This document shows positions 12,605-26,084 of a stretch of DNA of 64,000 bases, in pieces. The stretch covers positions 12,090,001 to 12,154,000 of the forward strand of contig OY292278.1 of NCBI GenBank assembly GCA_958496175.1, read 5' to 3'. A program made the translations under genes and the position numbers. Under the pieces are notes generated by a model that was not told the origin of the DNA, did no database searches, and saw only the letters and a list, made by a program, of their open reading frames with translations. This DNA comes from Sisyra terminalis (taxonomy: Eukaryota; Arthropoda; Insecta; Neuroptera; Sisyridae). Positions within the stretch are counted from its first letter, which is position 1. Each line of letters begins with the position of its first letter.

Positions 12605-12926
12605 CTCTAATATAATAAAGAGGAAAGATTTGATTGTTTGTTTGCATTGAAAAGGCTCCGAAACTACTTGACTGATTTGAAATTTTTTTTCACTGTTGAG
12701 AAGCTACACTATCTCCGTTGGACATAGACTAAATTAAATTTTCAGTTTATTAAATGTGTTTTTTTAAAGTCGACAAAATAGTGTTTTCAGGTATGATTAT
12801 GATTTTCGCAAAAGGAATAAGAAAAATAAAAATGTTCATATACCAGTACAAATAGCAAATCTGAAAAGAAAATAAAATCTACCCCTACGTTACGCAAACG
12901 AAGTCGCGGGGATCAGCTATATTGGA
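12605..12926 (+). mobile_element. Helitron-like non-autonomous repeat, tentative
   Basis: Starts TCTAATATAATAAAGAGGAA and continues GGCTCCGAAACTACTTGACT, TTTCACTGTTGAGAAGCTAC and GACATAGACTA. It ends near ACGAAGTCGCGGGGATCAGC. This succession of phrases is familiar from a very common insect repeat that I associate with non-autonomous Helitrons. The expected CTRR end is not clean (CTAT), and no terminal inverted repeats are visible. Confidence 0.45.
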
Positions 12927-13684
12927 TATATATACGAAAAATTCAAGTATATGCTCAATTGGTGATATGAAATAACACAGTTAAAACTTGAAGACCAAAA
13001 TGAGAGAATGGCAGGTATAAATATATCGTTTAAGTAATCTGAACCGGTTTGAGGCATTTATTATTTGTTGTGAATTATAAATACATTAACACCTTTTTCC
13101 GATTCCATAAATTACACCTTTGAATCTGCATTATTTTCATTACCATATTATTTATTATCGCAAGTTGAGAACAGGTAAAATTCTTTTCAATTTAACACCT
13201 GTTTGGAATTTATTCGGTTTTGCTCACAATAATGGTCATTATGTAGCAAAGGTCAAAACAATTGTACTTTAATATTTGTCTACCTGAATTCTACCGTATA
13301 ATTGAAGAACAAGTTAATCGATTTTGATAATATTATGTTTTCAGTTACAAGTTAGTGTTTCCCCCCAAAAAAGAAGTATAATGAAGGTCACAGACAAGTT
13401 TAATCTAAATAGTTGTACCAATATTTTATTCTGATTTCACTTATGGTTCCAATCTGAAGACAGTTTTACTGATTTGATAGAAACTTTGTAATCAAGTTCA
13501 ACTAATTTTTCTTCGGAAGAAAAGGTTGCCTATTTACGTTTAATTATTACTAATAAAAGTAGCGTTCAGAAGAAGGTCGATTAAAATAAATAAATGGACA
13601 CCCATTAATTGGATATAAATTGGATTTTTTAATTAAAAATCTATGTTCTTTTTTAAGATATCGAAAAATCAGCAAACATGAAAT
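12927..13684. other. No gene seen
   Basis: AT-rich DNA with no splice-bounded open segment and no clear repeat ends. Confidence 0.5.
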
Positions 13685-13942
13685 CAGTGGTGGCCTATAC
13701 ATATGATATTGCGGGCCACTTCAGAAATGCATCATAACTCCGGGGGCCTCTTTTGAAGTTATATCTCAAATTCTCCATACTAAATTTTGATACACTGTAA
13801 TTATTTTAATATTTCGGTTTTCACCAATTTGGTCATTATAAAAGGTATACATTTTATGAAAGCCTGATGCATATCGCGGGTCGAAAATATTGTCAAAGGT
13901 GCCTTTTGTGGTCCGCGGGTTGGCTACCTTTGACAACCTCTG
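13685..13942. mobile_element. hAT-like MITE, degenerate
   Basis: Begins CAGTGGTGGCCTATAC and ends with the reverse complement of CAGAGGTTGTCAAAGGTAGC. Internal GCGGGCCACTTC and GGTCCGCGGGTTGG words match the subterminal GC-rich words of the MITE at 8785-8990. The flanks (CATGAAAT and ATTTAAAT) do not give a clean 8 bp duplication, so the boundaries and class are tentative. Confidence 0.5.
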
Positions 13943-14935
13943 ATTTAAATAAACCATGAATAATCTATCTTTTATCTACCTATATAAAATTGTTATATTG
14001 GTTTGGGTAGATTTCAAAAGCTCAAAAAAATTATCATTGATTTAGCTGAAATTTTGTCACGATATACAATCCGTTTCAAAGATTGTTTTTATAATTTTCT
14101 TGCGTCGAAAACATACCTGCGATTGCAAGAAAACGGCTTTTTCGACGGCCAATACAATAGCCGCTAACTGTCAATACTGCATTGCTAAGATGGTGCAGTG
14201 ATTTTTAAAGGTAGAGCAAATTTTCTTTAAACGTAATTGATAAACGTATATCTTGAAAGTAAGTTATAATTAGTACAGTGAGGGATACTGCGGGTTGATA
14301 CGGGAGGTGATTCTAAGAATTCATAAGCTTTTTTTTTTGCTAAATTAAATTTATTTAATTGCAACCATAGGCTGGCAAGACAACGTCTGCCGGGTTCAGC
14401 TATGAAAAAATAATCAGACAGAATTTGTAATAAAATATGATGCCTAAGTACTAAAAAAGGCATTCAAGTCGACCGAGTTGACCGCTAGCACAGGTTTATC
14501 GTTATCCGATATGTGAAATCAACTGAAATGATTAGCAAAGAAGTTAAAAAGTACCGGGAAGAGATAACAGTCATAACAGCACCTTCAGTTGTTATTTGAT
14601 ATTTAAAAAATCGGTATCGTCGAATTTAACATTTTCAATTTTTAAAATTGAATCATAGCCATATTAATACACAATACTTTAAATACATCTAAAAGAAAGA
14701 TATTTTTTGGCATTATTTAATGCAATATATAAACTAATGCAAGAAAAGTCGATTAATACATTATATTGCATTATGTTTTTCTGAATTTCAATTAAAAATC
14801 AGTTTCAGTAACTAAATATAATTAAGCAATAAAATGAAACAACTAATATTGTATTAATTTAATTTTTACTATGTCGCTATTTGTGCATGCTGTAAGTACA
14901 CGTAATTGACTATTTAGACAAACTATATCTATATA
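13943..14935. other. No gene seen
   Basis: AT-rich DNA. A donor-like CAG/GTATGT on the minus strand near 14119 follows a short open stretch, but there is no matching acceptor or start codon, so no exon is called. Confidence 0.5.
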
Positions 14936-16225
14936 TTAGGTGTACAACTTTGCTTCCGCCGTTTTTTTCCGAAATTCGAGGCTTTATTGTAAAAAAACTG
15001 GTTATACATTTATGATTCAAAGTATTGTCCATCGCTGGCCACTACTTTCTCCCATCTTTCGGGCAGCGTACGAATCCCGCGTTGAAAAAACTGGTCATCT
15101 TTTGAAGCGATCCACGAATCGATCCAATTTTTTACTTCTTCATAAGACCGGAAGTGCTGGTCAGCCAGGCCGTGTGCCATTGATCGAAACAAGTGATAGT
15201 CCGAGGGAGCAACGTCTGGAGAATACGGCGGGTGGGGTAGGACTTCCCATTTCAACGTTTCCAAGTATGTCTTGACCACTTTCGCAACATGGGGTCGAGC
15301 ATTGTCGTGCTGTAAAATCACTTTATCATGTCTCTCGTTGTATTGCGGCCGTTTGTCTTTCAATGCTCGGCTCAAACGCATTAATTGCGTTCGATAACGA
15401 TCGCCTGTGATTGTTTCAGTCGGTTTTAACAACTCATAATGCACTACGCCGAGCTGGTCCCACCAAATACAGAGCATGACCTTGGAACCGTGAATATTCG
15501 GTTTGGCCGTCGACGTGGAAGCATGGCCGGGATATCCCCATGATTTTCTGCGCTTGGGATTATCGTAATGAACCCATTTTTCGTCCCCAGTCACAATGCG
15601 ATGGAGAAATCCTTTCCGTCTTTGCCTTGCAAGCAGCTGTTCACAAGCAAACAAACGCCGTTCAACATCTCTCGGCTTCAACTCGTACGGCACCCAATTT
15701 CCTTGTTTCTGAATCATTCCCATGATTTTCAGGCGTTTTGAAATGGCTTGTTGCGTCACTCCCAATGATACTGCCAATTCTTGTTGCGTTTGACACGAGT
15801 CTTGATCAAGTAATGCCTCCAATTCTGCATCTTCGAAAACCTTCTCTCTTCCACCGCCTTGCCGGTCTTCGACGTCAAAATCACCGTTCTTGAAGCGTTG
15901 AAACCGGCACTCTCGGCACGTTCTTTCACTAATAGCGGCCTCACCATAGGTATTTGAGAGCATTCGATGAGCCTCAGCCGCAGATTTCTTCATATTAAAG
16001 CAGAAAATTAAAACCTCCCGCAAATGACGAGAATTTGGCTCGTAAGCTGACATGTTTAATCGAGAATGACTTTATGATGCAGACACAAATCGACTAATAT
16101 TTCGATGGCGTTATGTTTACAAATGCCTAAGCTTATTGTATGACACTACGATCTATTTATTTCGACTACCACTTACCGCTACAGCCATCTATTGCAAAAC
16201 GGCGGAAGCAAAGTTGTACACCTAA
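14936..16225 (-). mobile_element. Full-length mariner transposon
   Basis: A 1290 bp element with 30 bp inverted repeats (14936-14965 and 16196-16225) that are identical: TTAGGTGTACAACTTTGCTT followed by CCGCCGTTTT. It is flanked by TA on each side (14934-14935 and 16226-16227), the standard mariner target duplication. It encloses one uninterrupted minus-strand transposase. Length, ends, target site and protein are all those of a complete Tc1/mariner element. The perfect repeats and open frame point to a recent insertion. Confidence 0.97.
15010..16053 (-). CDS. Mariner transposase, DD34D, apparently intact
   Basis: A 347-residue protein, the normal mariner length, starting at an ATG about 170 bp inside the right terminal repeat. 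The N-terminal part carries the paired helix-turn-helix DNA-binding regions (HTH 1 about residues 10-55, HTH 2 about 85-115, including LGVTQQAISKRL). The linker WVPYEL at 120-125 matches the family WVPHEL motif. The catalytic triad is complete: D157 in TGDEKW, D250 in HDNARPH and D285 in YSPDVAPSDYHLF, with 34 residues between the last two. It cuts and pastes the element between its terminal repeats in the nucleus. One oddity: where mariners usually read a Trp-Phe pair in the first HTH (RxWFQRF), this copy reads CRECRFQRF (residues 46-54), as if a 3 bp insertion had turned the Trp codon into Cys-Arg. That could impair DNA binding although the frame is intact. Confidence 0.96.
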   Translation of the reverse strand: MSAYEPNSRHLREVLIFCFNMKKSAAEAHRMLSNTYGEAAISERTCRECRFQRFKNGDFDVEDRQGGGREKVFEDAELEALLDQDSCQTQQELAVSLGVTQQAISKRLKIMGMIQKQGNWVPYELKPRDVERRLFACEQLLARQRRKGFLHRIVTGDEKWVHYDNPKRRKSWGYPGHASTSTAKPNIHGSKVMLCIWWDQLGVVHYELLKPTETITGDRYRTQLMRLSRALKDKRPQYNERHDKVILQHDNARPHVAKVVKTYLETLKWEVLPHPPYSPDVAPSDYHLFRSMAHGLADQHFRSYEEVKNWIDSWIASKDDQFFQRGIRTLPERWEKVVASDGQYFES

Positions 16226-17879
16226 TACAATTGACTGTTAATTCATATCTATACATGATAGTTTATGACTAAAATCCACTTTTATATGGTAAATGTTTTA
16301 GATAATTATTTTTCGTACAAGTGATTCATGCTATATTGATAAAAAGTTAGTTCATATATGTAAGATACAAATTTGTATACGTAGCCAATTGTGTATAATA
16401 TTATAAAATACAATACAGCATGTATAAGTAGCCAATTTGGCTAGTAATGTTGCATTTTATGCTTTTTTTTTTAAATTGATTCGCGAGTAAATCAGGTCAT
16501 AACGAAAATTTATCAATAAATGAGCAAATTTTACGATATTACGATATTAGAATTGAATTAACAAAAAAATCGCGACTTAAATTTAAAACAAAGTAGAAAA
16601 TCCAACGTTGCCAAATATTGATGTCGCTAAAAGGAACATGAGCCACCAATTTAATCTACTATTTGTAAACTAGTAACTTTCTGGGAAATATTCACAGCCC
16701 AACACTGACATAACTGGCAAAAATTGGCGACTGAATGAAAACGAAATGACAGTTGAAACCAATGACAACAATAAAAATTGTGTTTATAATTGTATCATAT
16801 TTTAGTTTTCACAAACTACTAATAACCTATGTACTATTTCAGGCACTACCGGAAAATGGCAGTGGATCAAAAACATTTTTTAATTACGACAAAGAAGTAT
16901 AACTTCTCACGTACATACATAAGGATACACACCGTTTTTTTTTTAAAAAATGATACCATAAAGAAAAATATTATCCTACTTTTTAGACCTTGGAATTATT
17001 CAATGCTAATTTCCTCTTTGTTAAGGTCAAGTTCAATTAAGGGGAATAGAATAGGACGTAGATATTTCCAGAATTGTAAATGGAATAGAAAACGATTTAC
17101 ACAATTTGGAAAATTGCCCAATTTTCATTTTTGCCAGTTTGGTTTTATGGTACAAGATTATAAATTCAATTTCAAAATATTGTTAATAGATAATAATAGA
17201 TAATCTCTGTACAAAGTTTGCTCTCAATATTATTTCATAGAATCGAAATAATATTTGAATATTTTTTTTAAATAAAATTAAAATCGACTGAATATTAATG
17301 TGGATTGAATCATATCTATCACGTTTTCATTGCTATTTATAAACATTGTGGCGTATACAAATATAAATAAAAACAATTCTTAAAAAAAAACTTTTGCATA
17401 AGTAATTTGTTTACTTATGCAATTTTAGTTACTTCTATTACTTCTTATTACTTCTATAAAGTTAATTTTAGATGTGATTTTATCTAGGTATATTTATGCG
17501 TAGCTCTCAATGATATGATTTGCTAAATATGTTCAAAAATAATTTATTTCGTTCACCTAAATTTAAAAAAAAAGTTTCACTTTAAAGCTTTTGAGCTTAA
17601 GTGCTATGGGATACACATTTTCATGGTTAAAAATGCCGATTGTCTTATAGAAGTACAACCTTATTCCTGCTTGAATATTTAAGAAATCTAGTTCAAAATG
17701 ATCCTGAGACTTTTGACCTGGACATACTAGTGATTTTTGGAAGTAAAACCAGGTGATATAGTTCGCCAAAAAATCAAAAATAAATCAGAGGTAGGTACTG
17801 GAATATGGAGAAAAAATCTCCGAAAACGAAGAGTTGTAGGCCTAAAAAATATCCACAGTATTTTAAACATAAGTCTACG
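16226..17879. other. No supported gene
   Basis: A 124-codon plus-strand frame at 16829-17203 is rich in Lys, Asn, Phe and Ile as expected from AT-rich DNA, with no domain I recognise. It is probably not a gene. Otherwise AT-rich sequence. Confidence 0.45.
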
Positions 17880-18535
17880 TCATCATCATATTACTAAAGG
17901 AAAACTTAGAAGAAAATATCAATCAAGCCGCAATAAAAGCCATCGAATCTCTTAAAATGAACTCCAAATCGGTCAAGGAATGCAAAACATTTATCATCCA
18001 GCTGGTGGCATTTAACAAAGTAACCCTTCCCTGAATTCCAGGACATACTCGTATAAAAGGGAACAATTAGGCAGATGGACTTACAAAGGTAGGCATAAGG
18101 ATGCCATTTATGGATCCAGAACCAGCTATAGGTGTTCCAATATACAAGAGACTAAATCGAATAACCGAAAGGACTCAAAATGAGTAAATAAAACCTTGGC
18201 CTAACTACTACGGAGGTAAATTCTCAATGGATTAAGAAACCTCTGAAAAACCATAAAAAAAGACTTCTAAGCCTATGATGGTAGGTCTAATAACAGGACA
18301 TTGCAATTTGAAAAAGCATCTACAAACTATAGGGATAAACACCGAATCAAGTGGATGCAGCAAATGCAGGGCAGAGAGGAAAAAGGGAGGAGAAAAGCCG
18401 TCTCAGTTCTTTTGGGATACTTGAACATTAAACATTGAACATTATTTACAAAGCTAAGGTGCAAAAGATCTTAAAAGACCCAGCGCAGAGGAATTCTGAA
18501 TAGATCCTCTCTCAGAATAAGGAGGAAAAAGAAGT
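17880..18535 (+). pseudogene. Non-LTR retrotransposon fragment (RNase H and C-terminal end)
   Basis: Plus-strand translation gives AIKAIESLKMNSKSVKECK, then NKVTLP followed by a stop where Trp is expected, IPGHTRIKGN followed by a stop, and QADGLTKVG. This is the C-terminal RNase H domain of insect Jockey/I-type elements, with the usual VxLxWVPGHxGIxGNExAD signature broken by two point stops. Further on, LITGHCNLKKHLQTIGI and a Cys-rich SGCSKC match the end of ORF2 in the same elements. It is a dead 5'-truncated copy. Edges are approximate. Confidence 0.8.
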
Positions 18536-21500
18536 ATTTTTTTTTTATAAAATAAGCAATTTTTTAATACGAAATATGCGCGGCAGAAGGCACGTAACAC
18601 AATTAGCCATTAATAGAAGAAAACTTATTGCCAGAGTACTTTAAATACAAAATTTCAACAATTAACGAATATGCTTTTAAAACTTAAGCCTTGTTTAGGC
18701 AACTCGCCTTACACAATAAATAAAACCATCGCTATACATTTTTTTAGATATTAGGTAAGTAAAAATAAGTTAACGATACCAATTAAAAGCTTCCGAAAGA
18801 ATCTGAACTAAAATTATTAACCAATTTGTTTTACACATTTAGGCCTATATGTTTTCGGGAACATTGTTCCCGAACAATGTTTGCGTAGGCATCTACTTAG
18901 CATTAAAGCATGAAGTGAAATAAAAATGCGGAAATTTCATACATTTCGCCGCATGATGACTGTAATATTACGAAAAAAAAATTGTTGATGACAATTTTAA
19001 TCAAAAACCCTGACATATTAAATAGATAAACAAATCCGTGGACAATTTCCAAGAAATTCAATTTTTTTATGTTGTTTATGTACCAAAAATGTATTCATCT
19101 GGAACACTTACTATCGTTTAAATATTCAACAAAATAATTATAAATGGGTTAACATGAAATTCATCAAAATGTTCTCAATAAATAACTTCTACTTTTGATA
19201 TTGAAGGGAGAAATCAATACTGACAAGTCTTTGGATTTTATATCAAACATTAAAGCAGAGTTTTCCCCTGTAATGTTCCTCTGATTTGGTCAAACTAATT
19301 GGATAAGATTAATTCTGAAAAACGTCTGTCTACCACATACTTATAACTTGAACAATTTCTAAGTGATTTAAATTGAGTAATTGTGGTAAATTTGCTTCAC
19401 TGCATCTCTTAATGTGTATTACTTTGTCCTTCGATGGAACAAAATACTACAAAGAAATATCTAGAAGTTAATATTTTCTGGCTGAGAGAGTACAATTAAA
19501 AATATGGGGAACTTTGTAAAGTTCTGGTATATAAAATAAATCCCTCAACTTGATTTCAATAAAGTATCCAATTAACCATCAAAGAGATCTATTACTATAC
19601 TTCTTGGAAATCCAATAATTCTAATTTTGTATGTGTAGATATTGAACTAAATCAAGGGTGTTACCACCAAAAAAAACATTTTTTTTCATGTGTAAGATGA
19701 TTTAAATATGTGAAATAATTGATGTTGCCAACAATCAAAAATCGATGTCATTTTACAACCATATATAGACCTGGATTGTCTTATATCATTTATTTATATT
19801 ATACTGTATTAATACTATGTAGAATGTAGACTTAGCTAAAATTTAGCAAGTCGCGATATAGCATTAACAGCTAGAGCGACAGTAATTAAACAAAATTAAA
19901 AAAAAAAATAAAGTGAACTTTCATATATTGACTGTTAGTAAAGATGTGAGGAAATGATTTTCTTTTATGGGACACTTATTAAAATATATTTGAAAACGTG
20001 TACTTTACTTTTCATTCCAAACTCTTTTTTGGGAAAATTTTTGATTTAAAAGTTCAAAAATGTGCTAATCTTAAGTTTGGAACATAGTAAGAGACTGATT
20101 TTCAGGGTACTACTTATTTATTACTCTATAGAGATATTCATATGGGTCAAAAATTATAACCAACACCATTAGTCCAAGTTGGTCCAAGTCCATTTTTTTG
20201 AAGGAAAAAAATCACCACAATAGGTCGCTTAGATTTTGTAAAAACAAAGAGGACAAGAATTTTGATATTTCGTAATAATTACACATATAATATTATGTGC
20301 AAAACCGGTTCAATTCCAAAATAGTCGGGGAATTCAAGGTAACCATATGACGTAATATCATAAAAGCTTGGGTGCAAAAGTTAGTATATTGGAGAAATAC
20401 AAGTTCAAATATGTCATTCATGAATATGAAACCAATCGGCTGAGTACAATTGTGCTTACACAAGCTTTTATTTAAGCTTGTTTCACATCTCTACCTGAGT
20501 AATAAATATTTGCATTCCAAGACCAGAATGGAATTTGAATGGTTTTGCATATAACAATACACTTTATGGCTTATGCCTTATGGAATATAAAGTTTAAAAA
20601 ACTATAATTGTAAATGTTAATTTTTCTTTGACGGTGTACCTTTTTGGTATTAATACATAAACAAATTAGGTTTACAATATGAATTGTAAGAGGTACAGAA
20701 AGCTCTTTATGCTGCTTCATTAAGAAGTCTTTAAATTTATTGTCTTAGTTCCTAACTCTGATAAAGTTAAGATCTTTACGAAGGTCATTTAAATATTTCT
20801 ACGTAAGTTAATTTTTACTTAAATGATAATCTGTATATTTTAAAACAGAAATCGAATTATATATTGTATTTGTACTCAAATACATCGCTTAGATATGCCA
20901 ATATATATCGCTTGATATTAACTAACGGCATTAACTGATCTTTTGGTAGAGATTGACGGAGTTCAATTCAATCTCAATTTTGCTATAAAGAAAATATATA
21001 CTGTTCATTATACATTAAGAACAAAATATCGAAAGAATTCCTGAGTCCTTTTTTACAACTTCAAAGTTACAACATTGTATTCATTTTTCAGTTTTACTCT
21101 TTCAAAATTGTTTTCCATGTTTGAGTAATGTTTTCGCCATTTTAAGAAAACAAGTTTTAAAAAAAATCCATTGCATTTTTGCAACTTTTTCTTTAGTTTC
21201 ATCGAAATCTTAAGTAAAATATAAAAACAATATATTGAGTCAATTCAAATAAATATCTTTACGCGGTTTTGCCTGTGTTCTCTAACCACACTTCTGAAAA
21301 ACAAAATTTTACTTGGCTGATTATGAATGGAAAATTTACCTTTATTGTTTCGAATGGACAAAAAGCGAAGAAGGAAATTCAGCTTTTCGGAAAACAACGT
21401 ACAAAATGTCCCATCAATCTTAAATTATATTCAAATTCACATTGATAAATTCAAAAAATTTCAACACAGATAAGTCACAGCAACTAATGACAATAGTAGC

Positions 21501-22957
21501 GACATCTACGTAACGCTGAAAATTTATGACGCAGTTAACTTTTAAAACATATCGTCCATTTTGTGTCTTTTTCTGTCATTAGACTTACACATCTCCTATC
21601 GTTGTTGCACGATGAGCTTTCATAAAAGTTCGTTAAAGCCCAGCTGCTCATCGTTAACGGCTATAAACTTGATAATTAATAAGGGCTAATTTTAAAGTTT
21701 GATTTAAAATAATTTCCTTGAATTACCCGATATATTTAATAAAAAAAAAAATATAATTTAGAATTTATCACATCAACTACTGGCTGAAGTAAACCTGTTT
21801 AAATGATTTTTTTTAAATATTTTAGTACTTATGCTATATAAAACGTAGGAATATCTATAAATTTAATGCCCAAGCCTCTCTGGCGTATCCCTTTACTAGG
21901 AAGAAACGATTTAAAATTTATACAGTCAAATACAATTGGAATCTTCCATATGGATAACTTTGAGATAAAATAAAAATTTATGAGAAATATAATTTCTATT
22001 TACCTACAAAACACTATTTTTTAATAAAACAACTAAGATTATAACATTCACATTTAATATTGTCTCTTTGAAACACATTAACTAATTTAATAAACTAAAT
22101 CTACATTTACATTACCAATATAATTTAAATTTGTCTAAGTATATTTGTGTTATATTAAATTTATTTATTTATAATCTATACGATACAACCATCCACCATT
22201 TTACTATACATTATATAATAAATACTGAACAATTTCGTTATAATTTCTCAATCAATTTCGTCGATTTCAACAAACCAATCGTATATTTTTTTAAAATATA
22301 TTTATAACAATAGTTATTATGCTTTGATTTTCAACAAATTTCTAAAGTGGACAAAAACCTTGAAACACGCTTTTTACAATGGAATGTAAGTTAACATTAA
22401 GTAAAGGTTTGAATAAAAAGCAACTAAAGGGATGATTCTACAAATGACTTGCCAGCAAGTAAAACAATATTTTCGAATTTTAAAGCTGATAAATTTGAGA
22501 AATAGTTTTCTTAAAATACTGCATTAGTAAGGTTTTTTTTTACAAATAACTCTCAAAAAATACTTTTGGAACTTAAGAGAAATTATGTGCGTTCCTATTT
22601 TACAATTCTATGGATCGGTGGCATTTTGAGAGCTTCCAAAATAAACATAACTTGACTTCAAATTTACAATATTGTCGGTTTTAGAACAATTTACACATAT
22701 TTTTACACCGTCTTAATTAACAAGTTATAATCCAGGATACGATTTTTGTAACATTTAAAAACAACAAAAATAGGAAAAGTAAAATACACCATAAAATTTA
22801 CAACAATGGAACATTCATTATTAACGATGAAAATATAATACAATAAAATATGGCAGCTTTAAATCGATTTTGAATATCTGTTGTTTTGATTTAAAGCATT
22901 TAAAGTGCTCTACAATACGAAATCAATGTTTTTCTTTACATATACAAAATGATGGTA
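18536..22957. other. No gene seen (4.4 kb)
   Basis: Long AT-rich stretch with no exon-like segment and no clear transposon ends. A less AT-rich patch near 21500-21665 includes an imperfect inverted pair (CGATGAGC and GCTCATCG) but nothing that can be called. The region probably holds old unrecognisable repeats and the 3' flank of the V-ATPase gene. Confidence 0.45.
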
Positions 22958-23062
22958 TTTATTTTTTTTTAAAAAGCAACAAAAGAAAAAATCTAGTTCG
23001 TTTAAGAATGGTAAAGAAAGGACTACATAATATAAAATATATTTACATATAAACACAAAAAC

Positions 23063-25243
<2,181 letters not shown>

Positions 25244-25284
25244 ACGGCTCGATTTTTCCTTCAACTTCAATGCAGAAAATCACT

Positions 25285-25300
25285 CACGTGCTATCACGTG
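25285..25300 (-). promoter_or_regulatory. Tandem CACGTG E-boxes upstream of V-ATPase B (CLEAR-like)
   Basis: Two palindromic CACGTG boxes (25285-25290 and 25295-25300), centres 10 bp apart, lie 42-57 bp upstream of the V-ATPase start codon. On the gene's strand they read GTCACGTGATAGCACGTGAG. The distal one matches the CLEAR consensus GTCACGTGAC at 9 of 10 positions. CLEAR elements bind Mitf/TFEB family factors, which are known to drive V-ATPase and lysosomal genes in flies and mammals. The role here is inferred from sequence and position. Confidence 0.7.
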
Positions 25301-26084
25301 ACACGTTCCAATTTAAATTTGGTTTGTATACAAAGCGACTACTGTCATTTGTTTCACAGGTGGCTCTCGTTGCTATGCCCAATATTTGTGTAAAATGTCA
25401 GTTGGATTTTAATTTTGTTTGGATTTTTCATCTTTAAAACTTTAATCGTTGTTTCTTTTTTGCTTCATTTGCAAGAATGTGTGCTGTGTGGGTTGGTTAA
25501 ATGAAGGACTTGATTACTTTGGACCAAAAACGGCTCTGTTTCTTACAAAATCCACAACTGTTATTGGATTAAAGTGTATTTTTTTAGGAAATGATAATGC
25601 TGTGCATTTGAAGCAAATAATGAGGCAAAAAAAATCATTTCATTTTTTGAGTCAAATCGATCAAATTTTCTACTTCTTTAAACATCAATAGATTTATCGG
25701 ATAAATTGGATAAATTCTTCTTTCATAAACCATTTCAAACCATTCAATGCTAATAGAACTATTTCATTCACTAACCGGTAGATGGTGCTCCAATTTTCAA
25801 TTACGCTGTAAAAAACAAAGATAAGCGAATTTAGTGGAAGTGCGAAGGAAAAGATAAGCGATAATCTTTGAAAAATATAAATATGCCGCAATTTCTACAC
25901 CTTTAAATTGTGCTCGGGGAATGTATTTTGACATTGCTTCAAGTATCAAGCAACTAGATCGATCTCGAGTAGTGTTTGAGTTTTAAAACACTTTTAAAGT
26001 GTTCCAAATTGGCTGATTTTTGGCAGTGCAAGCATAAAATTGTTCAAATCATTCAATTTCGGCAGTGATTAGCGAACGATCGAT
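25301..26084. promoter_or_regulatory. Divergent intergenic region between V-ATPase B and CoA transferase
   Basis: About 0.8 kb separating two start codons on opposite strands. It must contain both 5' UTRs and promoters, unless there are upstream non-coding exons. Apart from the E-boxes at its left edge no core promoter element stands out, and the frames in it show no known protein. Confidence 0.5.

Noticed and set aside
14080..14190. Minus-strand open segment ending in CAG/GTATGT
   Set aside because: A strong donor, but there is no start codon or acceptor in frame and a stop lies just upstream.
16829..17203. 124-codon plus-strand frame
   Set aside because: Composition is what AT-rich DNA gives, with no domain, no splice context and no neighbouring exons.
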